From an uncultured Veillonella sp. (lineage in GTDB: Bacteria > Bacillota > Negativicutes > Veillonellales > Veillonellaceae): a stretch of DNA of 7,159 nt. Position numbers and translations under genes: made by a program. Location: contig CAKPXR010000065.1 of NCBI GenBank assembly GCA_934202215.1, positions 1 to 7,159 of the forward strand. Direction: 5' to 3'. Within the stretch, counting starts at the first letter, position 1, and the number at the start of each line of letters is the position of its first letter. The notes beneath the pieces are model-generated. The model was given only the letters and a program-made list of their open reading frames with translations, was not told the DNA's origin and ran no database searches. Of the stretch, positions 1-7,159 are shown piece by piece.

Positions 1-2421
1 AACGAATACGTGCCTGTGGATATGAATCGTCCTGCTCAAGAATTGGCCGATGAATTAACACAAGCTGGTATTCCTGTAGAAGATGTCATTGCTATGGATA
101 ATGGCATTAAGAAAATTTATACTGGTAAAATCGTTGAGATTACAAAACATCCAGATGCAGATAAATTACAAGTATGCCAAGTAGAATGCCTTACAGAAGA
201 AGGTGAACCTGTTACAAAACAAATCGTAACAGCTGCTACAAATGTTGCAGTTGGCCAAATCGTGCCTGTGGCGTACCATAAATCTCGCCTAGCTGATGGC
301 ACAGAGATTAAAAAAGGTAAATTGCGCGGCGTAGTTTCTGAAGGCATGTTCTGCTCCGTAGCAGAATTTGGCATTTCCAGTGATTTAGTATTGCCAGAAG
401 AAGCACAAGGTATTTATATCTTCCCTGAAGGTACACCAATTGGTCTTGATGTAAAAGACGTGTTGGGCTTAAATGATACAGTGTATGAATTTGAATTGAC
501 TGCTAACCGAGCAGATTGCTTCTCCATGGTTGGTTTATCCCGTGAATTCGGTATTATGACAAACCAAAAAGCGTTATTCCCTGTTATCATGGTTAATGAA
601 AATGGCGAATCCATTGAAGGCAAAGCATCTGTATCCATCGAAGCGGATGAACTTTGTACTCGTTTTACTGCTCGCGTAGTAACTGATGTTAAGGTTGAGC
701 CATCTCCATTGTGGATGCAAAACCGTTTGCGCAACAGTGGCATTCGTCCTATCAATAATGTAGTAGACGTTACAAACTACGTTATGTTAGAACTTGGTCA
801 ACCTATGCATGCCTATGATTATGACCATGTAAAAGGACATCAATTAGTGGCAAGACGCGCTAAAAATGGCGAAGTGCTTGTTACACTTGATGGTTCTGAA
901 CGCGAATTGAATGACTCCATGCTCATCATTGCCGATGCAGAACGTCCAGTAGGCGTAGCAGGTATCATGGGTGGCTTTGATAGTGAAGTGACAAATGAAA
1001 CGACTACTGTTTTGTTCGAGGCTGCCGTATTCAATGGTCCATCCATTCGCCGTACAGCTAAAGCTCTTGGCATGCGTTCTGAAGCATCTGGTCGTTTTGA
1101 ACGTGGTGTAAATCATAAATACACAGCTTATGCTATCGACAGAGCAGCTCAATTATTACAACAAATCTGTCCTACTTGTAAAGTTGATGTAGGCGTTATC
1201 GATGTATATAAAAATCCTGTAGAACAACATACAGTTACTTTCACAGCAGAACAAATCAATGATTACTTGGGTACAAACATTGAAAAAGACGAAATGGTTC
1301 GTATTTTGACTGCCCTTGAATTCGTTGTAACCGAAGAGGGCGACAAATTGACTGCTCTCGTTCCAACATGGCGCGGCGACGTAACAGTGATGCCTGATAT
1401 CGCTGAAGAAGTAGCTCGTATTTACAACTACGATAATATTAAGCCTACAATTCCGGTAGCCGTATTATCCTCTGGTGGTATGACACCTAAGAAAGCTCTT
1501 ACTAAAGAGGTAACTCATGCATTGGCTAAATTGGGTATGACTCAAATCATTACATTTAGCTTCATGCATAAAGATGGTCTTACTAACATGATGCTTCCTG
1601 AAGGGGATAGCCGTTATACAGCCATTCCAATCTTGAACCCTATTTCTGAAGAATTCCCTTATATGCGTACTACATTGGTACCAGCTGTTATTGAAGCAGC
1701 TAAACGCAATATTGCGCAACAAAATAAGGATCTTTGGTTGTTTGAAACAGCTAATGTATATGAACCAAAAGCATTACCTTTAACAGAAGTACCTCATGAA
1801 CGCCCTATGGCTTGTGGTATCTTGATGGGCAAGGCAAACCAAGCTGGCTGGAATCAAGCAGAACGCACTACAGATTTCTATGATGTAAAAGGCATTGTAG
1901 ATGCATTGTTAGCTGAATTAGGTGTTACAAGCTATGAAATTAATCGCGGCACTGAGCCATACTTCCACCCAGGTGTAAGTGCTCAATACGTAGTTGATGG
2001 TAAAATGATTGCTCAATATGGTGAATTACACCCACAAGTGAGCAAAAACTTTGATTTACCTGGCAAAGTATACATGTTTGAAATCGATTTGGAAGCAGTA
2101 TTATCCTTAACGATTCCAGCATTCCGTTATACATCCTTCAGTAAATTCCCAGGCACTAGCCGTGACCTTGCTATCGTAGCACCTGTGTCCGTATCTAGTG
2201 GCGAGATTTTATCTATCATCAAAGAGCATGGTGGAGAATATTTAGAAAATGCATCTATCTTCGACGTTTACGAAGGTGAACATATCGAAGCAGGTTACCG
2301 TAGCCTTGCATACAACTTACAATTCCGTTCTATGGAAGGTACGTTGAATGATGAGGATATTGATGGTAATATTCAAGCTATTATCGATGCATTAGCAGAA
2401 ATTAACTGCAAATTACGTTAA
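1..2421 (+). CDS. pheT: Phenylalanyl-tRNA synthetase beta subunit, 5' end cut by the window edge
   Basis: Beta chain of the cytoplasmic (alphabeta)2 enzyme that ligates Phe to tRNA-Phe and hydrolyses mischarged Tyr-tRNA-Phe. The frame is open from base 1, and 806 residues are visible. The first ones, NEYVPVD, match the family's usual N-terminal WLxEYV segment, so the GTG at base 10 is internal and about 7-9 codons lie outside. Domains by visible residue: EMAP/OB-fold tRNA-binding domain about 41-155 (KHPDADKLQV at 50-59); B3/4 editing domain about 215-395 with GQPMHAYD (His270) and FEAAVF (Glu340), in the place of the editing-site His and Glu of the E. coli subunit; B5 domain about 408-481; catalytic-like core about 488-703 with NPISEEFPYMRTTL; C-terminal FDX-ACB anticodon-binding domain about 714-806 with FPGTSRDLAIV. 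Length fits the family norm of about 800. No frameshift is seen. pheS is expected just upstream, outside the window. The TAA stop is followed by a hairpin. Confidence 0.97.
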   Translation, partial: NEYVPVDMNRPAQELADELTQAGIPVEDVIAMDNGIKKIYTGKIVEITKHPDADKLQVCQVECLTEEGEPVTKQIVTAATNVAVGQIVPVAYHKSRLADGTEIKKGKLRGVVSEGMFCSVAEFGISSDLVLPEEAQGIYIFPEGTPIGLDVKDVLGLNDTVYEFELTANRADCFSMVGLSREFGIMTNQKALFPVIMVNENGESIEGKASVSIEADELCTRFTARVVTDVKVEPSPLWMQNRLRNSGIRPINNVVDVTNYVMLELGQPMHAYDYDHVKGHQLVARRAKNGEVLVTLDGSERELNDSMLIIADAERPVGVAGIMGGFDSEVTNETTTVLFEAAVFNGPSIRRTAKALGMRSEASGRFERGVNHKYTAYAIDRAAQLLQQICPTCKVDVGVIDVYKNPVEQHTVTFTAEQINDYLGTNIEKDEMVRILTALEFVVTEEGDKLTALVPTWRGDVTVMPDIAEEVARIYNYDNIKPTIPVAVLSSGGMTPKKALTKEVTHALAKLGMTQIITFSFMHKDGLTNMMLPEGDSRYTAIPILNPISEEFPYMRTTLVPAVIEAAKRNIAQQNKDLWLFETANVYEPKALPLTEVPHERPMACGILMGKANQAGWNQAERTTDFYDVKGIVDALLAELGVTSYEINRGTEPYFHPGVSAQYVVDGKMIAQYGELHPQVSKNFDLPGKVYMFEIDLEAVLSLTIPAFRYTSFSKFPGTSRDLAIVAPVSVSSGEILSIIKEHGGEYLENASIFDVYEGEHIEAGYRSLAYNLQFRSMEGTLNDEDIDGNIQAIIDALAEINCKLR

Positions 2422-2438
2422 TTTTAAGCAGTATATTG

Positions 2439-2467
2439 AAAGGGTTTACCGTATGGTAAACCCTTTT
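2439..2467 (+). terminator. Probable intrinsic terminator after pheT
   Basis: A perfect 12-bp inverted repeat, AAAGGGTTTACC (2439-2450) and GGTAAACCCTTT (2455-2466), encloses a 4-base GTAT loop. It starts 17 bases after the pheT stop. The T run is short (TTTT at 2464-2467, three of which pair in the stem), followed by AGTAC, so termination may be incomplete. On the - strand the following T run is no longer than this, so a bidirectional role is not supported: no converging gene is present. It probably ends the pheS-pheT transcript while allowing some readthrough into the U32 gene. Confidence 0.75.
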
Positions 2468-2495
2468 AGTACTATAGTTATACCTTTAGTTAGGT

Positions 2496-2503
2496 AGAAA
2501 GGA
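2496..2503 (+). promoter_or_regulatory. Ribosome binding site of the U32 gene; decides the start
   Basis: AGAAAGGA ends 6 bases before the ATG at 2510. An in-frame TTG at 2504 directly abuts this motif and leaves no spacer, so ATG 2510 is the better start. The resulting N-terminus, MELLAPAG, is the usual opening of U32 proteins. Confidence 0.8.
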
Positions 2504-2509
2504 TTGTCC

Positions 2510-4933
2510 ATGGAATTATTGGCTCCTGCCGGTACGATGGAAAACTTTATAGCTGCCTTAGAATCTGGAGCAGATGCGATTTACCTCGGAGGTAAAGGCT
2601 TTAATGCTCGTGCTCATGCGGCAAACTTTGGTATTGAAGAACTAGCTGAGGCCATTCGATTGGCCCATATTCTAGATGTGTCCGTATATGTAACTGTAAA
2701 TATTCTCATAGGCGATTCTGAATTATCTGCTCTTGAAGAATATTTAAAAGATTTAGAGCGTATTGGTGTCGATGCCATTATCGTTCAAGATTTAGCTGTT
2801 GCAAAATTGGCGCAGCGCGTAGCTCCAAAATTGCATTTGCATGGTAGTACACAAATGACGGCGGCAACGCTAGATGCGGTTCGTTTTTATGAAAGCCTCG
2901 GCTTCACCCGCGTTGTGTTAGCTCGTGAATTAAGCCTTGCAGAAATTGAACATATTTGTAAAAACTGTACAGCTGAAATCGAAGTCTTTGTACATGGCGC
3001 GTTATGCGTATGCTATTCTGGTCAATGCTTAATGAGTTCCTTCATCGGAGGTCGTAGTGGTAACCGTGGTGCTTGCGCACAACCTTGCCGTTTACCTTAT
3101 GAATTGTTGGATTCTTCAGGTACTAGTTTATTGCCAAAACACGAAGCCTATCTATTAAGTCCAAAGGATCTTAACTATAGTGAACATATGAATGAACTCG
3201 TTGCAGCCGGTGTTACGTCCTTTAAAGTAGAAGGGCGTATGAAAAAGGTTTCTTATGTGCGTCAAGTTATTGGGACCTATCGTCATATTTTAGATACAGC
3301 TCATATGGATGCTTCTGATGCCGATGCATTAGCATCAGGATTTAATCGTGGGTTCTCTACGGATTACTTAACAGACCATGTAGGGAAATCTATGATGACT
3401 GTGGTTGCCCCCAATAATCAAGGAAAATTGATTGGCAAAGCTGAGGTCAAAAAAGGTCAAGTTCATTTATTTTTAACAGAACCGATTGAAAAAGGTTCAC
3501 TCTTAAAGGTAATGCAAGCTTCTGGTAGTATTACGTACTACCAAATTGATCAGAATTGGTCTTTAGTAAATGAAAAGCATTTTGTAGGTAAACCTGATGA
3601 AGGCTTTGCAGCAGGACAAGTATTCTTGGCTTCTACGCCAAAATCTCAAAAGCAACGGGGCTTACAAGACTTTAGTGCTAAATTAGAGGTACATGGGTAT
3701 CTATCTATTAATACGGACCGAGAACAGCCTTGTACAGATCTTACCTTTGTATTAAACGACGGTCGTACGGTGACAGTATCTAATGAGTTTGAACCGGTTT
3801 ATGCTAATAATAAACCGACCAGTTTAGAGAAGGTTACAGACCAAGTCGGCCGATTGGGTAATACATTGTTTACTCTAGCTTCTATGTCTATTCCAGAAGG
3901 CCCATATATGTGGCCTGCTAGTGTTTTGAATGCATTGCGTCGCGATGCAGTAGAGGCTTTAGAAACTCTGTTGATTACAGATCATGAAAAAGCTTGGGCA
4001 GAGTTAGCTGTAGAACCTCAAGATATGACATCTATGGTTGCTAAGGATAAGATTGAATATACTGAGCCTATTGTAAGTGCTCGCGTTGATGAATTAGAGG
4101 CTGTGAAAGCTGCTATTGAAGGGGGCGCTAAGAAGATTATCTTCGGTGGTGACCGTTTACAACGCAAGCCTTATGAACTTAATATTTATGAAAAGGTAGC
4201 TAACCTTTGTAAAGACAATAATGTGCTTTGCGTATTTGCTACGCCTCGCGTCGTGAAAGACGATGAAGTTGAAGCGTATATGAATACTCTTAAGGCTATA
4301 GTTGAGGCTAAACCAGATAGCATATCTATTCACGTGCCACAAGCGTTATTATGGCTTCGTGATTTAGGGTATACAGGTGCTATTGAGGCTGATACAGGTC
4401 TTAATATATTTAATGGCTCTGCACTGCAAGTATGGCAAGACTTTAATATGAGTAGCATAGCACCATCCTTAGAGTTAACATTGGCACAACTTGTTAACTT
4501 GCAAAAATCTACTAAATTGTCATTAGAAATCATGGTACATGGTTACACAGAAATGATGATTTCTGAATACTGTGCCATTGCAAGCTTTGTGGGTACTGGC
4601 AAAAAGGAAAACTGTCCTATGCCATGTGTAACCGAGGACTATGCATTGAAGGATCGTAAAGGGGAAGTGTTCCCATTGCGTACAGATCCGTATTGCCGCA
4701 TGCACATCATGAATAGTCATGAAATGGATATGCGTGCCTACGTACCAGAGTTACATCGAAAAGGGCTACATATTTTACGCATCGATGGTCGACATATGGA
4801 TCCACATCGTTTGCGTACTATCGTAGCAGATTATGTATCCATTCAAAATGGAACTAAAGAGGCTCCGCCTAAGAGTGTAGGCAAAGATGATACGCCTATT
4901 ACAAGGGGCCACTATTTTAGAGGTATTTTATAA
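2510..4933 (+). CDS. Long-form U32-family protein with DUF3656 (RlhA/TrhP-type RNA hydroxylase-like)
   Basis: A protein of 807 residues from ATG 2510. U32 proteins were named as collagenase-type peptidases, but characterised members (RlhA for 23S rRNA C2501, TrhP for tRNA U34) are iron-sulfur proteins needed for RNA base hydroxylation. The substrate here cannot be told. The N-terminal U32 barrel (1 to about 290) opens with MELLAPAG and carries the family signature at 158-176 (E-x-F-x2-G-A-L-C-x4-G-x-C-L-M-S). Cys166, Cys173, Cys189 and Cys193 are probable cluster ligands; Cys168 is extra. LSPKD (216-220) and FKVEGRMK (238-245) are also typical. A DUF3656 region lies at about 380-490 (VGRLGNTLF, LNALRRDAVEAL). 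Residues about 518-775 form a second U32-like half with its own Cys688, Cys702, Cys706 and Cys729. E. coli RlhA is shorter (about 650 residues), so this is the long two-lobed type; I therefore assign no symbol. No signal peptide or membrane segment is seen, so it is cytoplasmic. mutS2 follows after 13 bases. Confidence 0.93.
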   Translation: MELLAPAGTMENFIAALESGADAIYLGGKGFNARAHAANFGIEELAEAIRLAHILDVSVYVTVNILIGDSELSALEEYLKDLERIGVDAIIVQDLAVAKLAQRVAPKLHLHGSTQMTAATLDAVRFYESLGFTRVVLARELSLAEIEHICKNCTAEIEVFVHGALCVCYSGQCLMSSFIGGRSGNRGACAQPCRLPYELLDSSGTSLLPKHEAYLLSPKDLNYSEHMNELVAAGVTSFKVEGRMKKVSYVRQVIGTYRHILDTAHMDASDADALASGFNRGFSTDYLTDHVGKSMMTVVAPNNQGKLIGKAEVKKGQVHLFLTEPIEKGSLLKVMQASGSITYYQIDQNWSLVNEKHFVGKPDEGFAAGQVFLASTPKSQKQRGLQDFSAKLEVHGYLSINTDREQPCTDLTFVLNDGRTVTVSNEFEPVYANNKPTSLEKVTDQVGRLGNTLFTLASMSIPEGPYMWPASVLNALRRDAVEALETLLITDHEKAWAELAVEPQDMTSMVAKDKIEYTEPIVSARVDELEAVKAAIEGGAKKIIFGGDRLQRKPYELNIYEKVANLCKDNNVLCVFATPRVVKDDEVEAYMNTLKAIVEAKPDSISIHVPQALLWLRDLGYTGAIEADTGLNIFNGSALQVWQDFNMSSIAPSLELTLAQLVNLQKSTKLSLEIMVHGYTEMMISEYCAIASFVGTGKKENCPMPCVTEDYALKDRKGEVFPLRTDPYCRMHIMNSHEMDMRAYVPELHRKGLHILRIDGRHMDPHRLRTIVADYVSIQNGTKEAPPKSVGKDDTPITRGHYFRGIL

Positions 4934-4940
4934 AAGAGGT
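4934..4940 (+). promoter_or_regulatory. Ribosome binding site of mutS2; supports a TTG start
   Basis: AAGAGGT begins at the base right after the U32 stop codon and lies 6 bases before TTG 4947. The first in-frame ATG is codon 30 and would remove the conserved N-terminal helix (LDFHHIKEQL), so TTG is the supported start. The position immediately after the preceding stop suggests coupled or cotranscribed expression. Confidence 0.8.
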
Positions 4941-4946
4941 AGTACA

Positions 4947-7159
4947 TTGTTTAACGAAGATGTATTAGACTTTCACCATATAAAAGAACAATTACAACAA
5001 CACTGTAGTTCTACCATTGCTAAAGAATTAGCCATGCATATTGAACCTATGACGGATGCTAAAGCTATTCAAGAGAACCTTGATGAAACAGCTGAAGCCA
5101 TGCGTTCTTTGCAAACAGAGGTAGAACAGCCGTTAGGTGGTACGCGAGATATTCGCGAATCATGTAAAAAGAGTCGTAAAGACTTTGTTCTTACTCGTGA
5201 AGCATTGTGGGATATTTACTTGACCATTGGTGCTTATAAGCGGATGACAAAGTTCTTTAGAACGAACTATATGGATTATCCATTGCTATCCCTATGGGTA
5301 CAGGATATGCCGAATACAGACCGCATTGAAAACCGTTTTAAACGCGTTTTTGATGAAAAAGGGGAATTGCTTGACACAGCATCTCCTAAATTGGCGAGCC
5401 TTAGAAATACGATTATTAAGACTCGTGAAAAGATTAAAAATGACATTCAAGCTATCTTGCACGACAAGGATAATCAAAAGTATTTCCAAGAAGCAATCAT
5501 TACGCAGCGTAATAATCGCTACGTAATCCCTGTAAAACAGGAGTATCGCCAATACTTTGATGGTCTTATTCACGACCGTTCTGCAACGGGTCAAACCTTA
5601 TATATTGAACCGATGCGCTTGGTGAATCTAAATAATGAATTACAAGAGGCATTAATTGGTGAAGAGCAAGAGGTATTGCGTATTTATCGCGAATTATCAG
5701 CACTTGTAAAACAACATAGTAATGATTTGATGGATGCTTGTGAAAAGGTATCACACATCGAATTTGTATATGGTAAGGCGAGCCTTGCTATTTCCTATAA
5801 GGGTGTACCAGCAATCTTGAGTACTGATAGAACAGTTAATCTCATGAGAGCTCGTCATCCATTAATTCCACCAAATGTGGTAGTGCCTACGAATATTCAG
5901 TTAGGCACATCGTATCGTATTTTATTAATCACTGGTTCTAATACAGGTGGTAAAACAGTGTCCCTGAAAACTTTAGGGTTATTGAGTTTAATGAACCAAT
6001 GTGGTTTATTTATTCCTGCTGATCACGGCTCTATGTTGCCAATTTTCCATAATATCTTCGCCGATATTGGGGACGAGCAAAGTATTGAGGCCAGCCTTAG
6101 TACGTTCTCTGCTCATATGACACAAGTTATTTCCATCATTAAACATTGTGGTCCTAATGACTTAGTCTTACTGGATGAGTTAGGTTCTGGTACAGACCCA
6201 GAAGAAGGTAGTGCACTTGCTGTATCCATCCTTGAGTTCTTCCGTAAAAAAGGCGCTCTCATGATGGTAAGTACCCATTATAATGAGCTTAAAAATTATG
6301 CATACCATACGGAAGGTATTGAAAATGGTCATGTAGAGTTTGATGAGCGCACATTAAAACCAACGTATCGACTCCATATCGGCGTAGCCGGTAGTAGCCA
6401 TGCATTGAGCATTGCTGCACGCTTAGGCTTACCAAAGGATATTGTGACGCGCGCAGCAGAGTACAAATCTCAATTTGGTAGTCATGAAATGGAAGAGGTT
6501 CTTTCAGATTTGAATGAACAACTTCGTAAAGCATCTGAACGTGAAAGAGCATTAAAGAAAGAGCTGGATGAAACACGTCGCATGCGCGGCCAATTAGAGA
6601 AGGAAAAGAAACAGTTTAATGAAAAACGTAAACAAATCTTAGCTAAAGCTCAAGCAGATGCAGAATCTATGAAACGTAGCTTACGCGTTGAAGGGGAAGC
6701 GATTATCAAGCAATTGAAAGCGCAATTCTCTGAAACAAATAAAGATAAGCGTCAATCTGCCATCAATGAAGCACGCAAGGGCATCTCTAATGTGCATGTG
6801 CCAGAAGCTCCAGTAGATGATGATCGCAAGTCTTTGACGGCAGATGCTATTAAGGTAGGTCAAGCAGTATATGTTACATCCTTGCGCTCATTAGGTACTG
6901 TATTATCTATTAATGGCAATCGCGTGAATGTCGATATTAATGGATTAACAGCAACTGTTAAGGTTAGCGAATTACAATCTACTACACGTGAAGAAGGAAA
7001 TAAACTAGCTCGTGAACAAAAGGCAGCTATGCCTAAGACGCGAAAACGCATGGGTGGTTCTGCTGTACAACGTCAGAAAGATGTCCGTACAGAAATCAAT
7101 ATTCTCGGTCAAACTGTAGATGAAGCGACAGTTTCCGTTGGTAGATTTATTGACCAAGC
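4947..7159 (+). CDS. mutS2: MutS2 family ATPase with KOW and Smr domains, 3' end cut by the window edge
   Basis: A MutS-like ABC-type ATPase lacking the mismatch-recognition domains of MutS. In Bacillus subtilis MutS2 binds collided ribosomes and splits them; in Helicobacter pylori it suppresses recombination. 737 residues are visible of an expected 780-790 or so; only most of the Smr domain is missing. In order: N-terminal helical and lever region (1 to about 290) with RYVIPVKQEYR (191-201) and SATGQTLYIEP (212-222); ATPase domain (about 298-510) with Walker A GSNTGGKT (330-337), STFSAHM (385-391), Walker B LVLLDE (406-411) followed by GSGTDPEEG, and STH switch (442-444); a charged Glu/Lys/Arg-rich coiled coil (about 515-600); a KOW-like beta domain (about 636-676); and the start of the Smr domain (from about 714). 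Two oddities: Ser331 stands where the family normally has Pro (GPNTGGKT), and the Smr LDLR motif reads INIL (717-720). The start is TTG, and the gene follows the U32 gene as an operon partner. The identification is secure; the cellular role is inferred. Confidence 0.96.
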   Translation, partial: MFNEDVLDFHHIKEQLQQHCSSTIAKELAMHIEPMTDAKAIQENLDETAEAMRSLQTEVEQPLGGTRDIRESCKKSRKDFVLTREALWDIYLTIGAYKRMTKFFRTNYMDYPLLSLWVQDMPNTDRIENRFKRVFDEKGELLDTASPKLASLRNTIIKTREKIKNDIQAILHDKDNQKYFQEAIITQRNNRYVIPVKQEYRQYFDGLIHDRSATGQTLYIEPMRLVNLNNELQEALIGEEQEVLRIYRELSALVKQHSNDLMDACEKVSHIEFVYGKASLAISYKGVPAILSTDRTVNLMRARHPLIPPNVVVPTNIQLGTSYRILLITGSNTGGKTVSLKTLGLLSLMNQCGLFIPADHGSMLPIFHNIFADIGDEQSIEASLSTFSAHMTQVISIIKHCGPNDLVLLDELGSGTDPEEGSALAVSILEFFRKKGALMMVSTHYNELKNYAYHTEGIENGHVEFDERTLKPTYRLHIGVAGSSHALSIAARLGLPKDIVTRAAEYKSQFGSHEMEEVLSDLNEQLRKASERERALKKELDETRRMRGQLEKEKKQFNEKRKQILAKAQADAESMKRSLRVEGEAIIKQLKAQFSETNKDKRQSAINEARKGISNVHVPEAPVDDDRKSLTADAIKVGQAVYVTSLRSLGTVLSINGNRVNVDINGLTATVKVSELQSTTREEGNKLAREQKAAMPKTRKRMGGSAVQRQKDVRTEINILGQTVDEATVSVGRFIDQ

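Noticed and set aside
10..12. GTG at base 10 as the start of pheT
   Set aside because: The frame is open to base 1 and the preceding residues N-E-Y continue the conserved N-terminal WLxEYV segment, so the real start is upstream of the window.
844..1152. 102-residue open frame on the - strand inside pheT
   Set aside because: It lies wholly within a well-conserved coding region, has no recognisable domain, and its composition (many Cys, His, Phe) is that of an antisense shadow. The same holds for the other - strand frames under pheT, the U32 gene and mutS2.
2504..2506. TTG at 2504 as the start of the U32 gene
   Set aside because: It touches the Shine-Dalgarno motif with no spacer, while ATG 2510 has a 6-base spacer and gives the family's usual N-terminus.
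2422..2509. Possible small gene or riboswitch in the pheT-U32 gap
   Set aside because: The 88-base gap is filled by the hairpin and ribosome binding site. It is too short for a known riboswitch, and no start codon with a ribosome binding site leads to a small frame.
5326..5526. 66-residue + strand open frame inside mutS2
   Set aside because: It is out of frame with mutS2, whose own translation through this stretch is conserved MutS2 sequence; no ribosome binding site or domain supports the alternative frame.
6515..6750. Apparent low-complexity charged repeat in mutS2
   Set aside because: It is the coiled-coil linker normal for MutS2, between the ATPase and KOW domains; no exact DNA repeat unit is present.

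Overview
The window is an ordinary, densely coding chromosomal stretch with three genes in a row on the + strand. They are the 3' part of pheT (phenylalanyl-tRNA synthetase beta chain, cut by the left edge), a complete long-form U32-family protein carrying a DUF3656 domain, and mutS2 (cut by the right edge inside its C-terminal Smr domain). The moderate-to-low GC, Firmicutes-type Shine-Dalgarno sequences, a TTG start and protein sequences that look like those of Negativicutes suggest a member of that class. Veillonella is my best guess from general resemblance; it is not proven by any marker here.

Layout: bases 1-2421 are pheT without roughly its first 7-9 codons. Bases 2422-2509 are the only real intergenic gap and hold a 12-bp perfect hairpin followed by a short T run (probable intrinsic terminator), then a Shine-Dalgarno sequence. 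Bases 2510-4933 are the U32 gene. A 13-base gap with a good Shine-Dalgarno leads to mutS2 from a TTG at 4947, so U32 and mutS2 are almost certainly cotranscribed. No stretch over 300 bases lacks a gene. I see no tRNA or rRNA gene, CRISPR array, insertion sequence, prophage or att site.

Functionally all three genes touch translation. PheT charges and proofreads tRNA-Phe. U32 proteins of the RlhA/TrhP type hydroxylate RNA bases in rRNA or tRNA. MutS2 homologues act on collided ribosomes (Bacillus) or on recombination intermediates (Helicobacter). That is a suggestive theme, but the genes are common housekeeping ones.

I did not find a new biological system. The points most worth a second look are the internal duplication of the cysteine motif in the U32 protein, and two departures from consensus in MutS2: a Ser in the P-loop where Pro is usual, and a degenerate LDLR motif at the start of the Smr domain.
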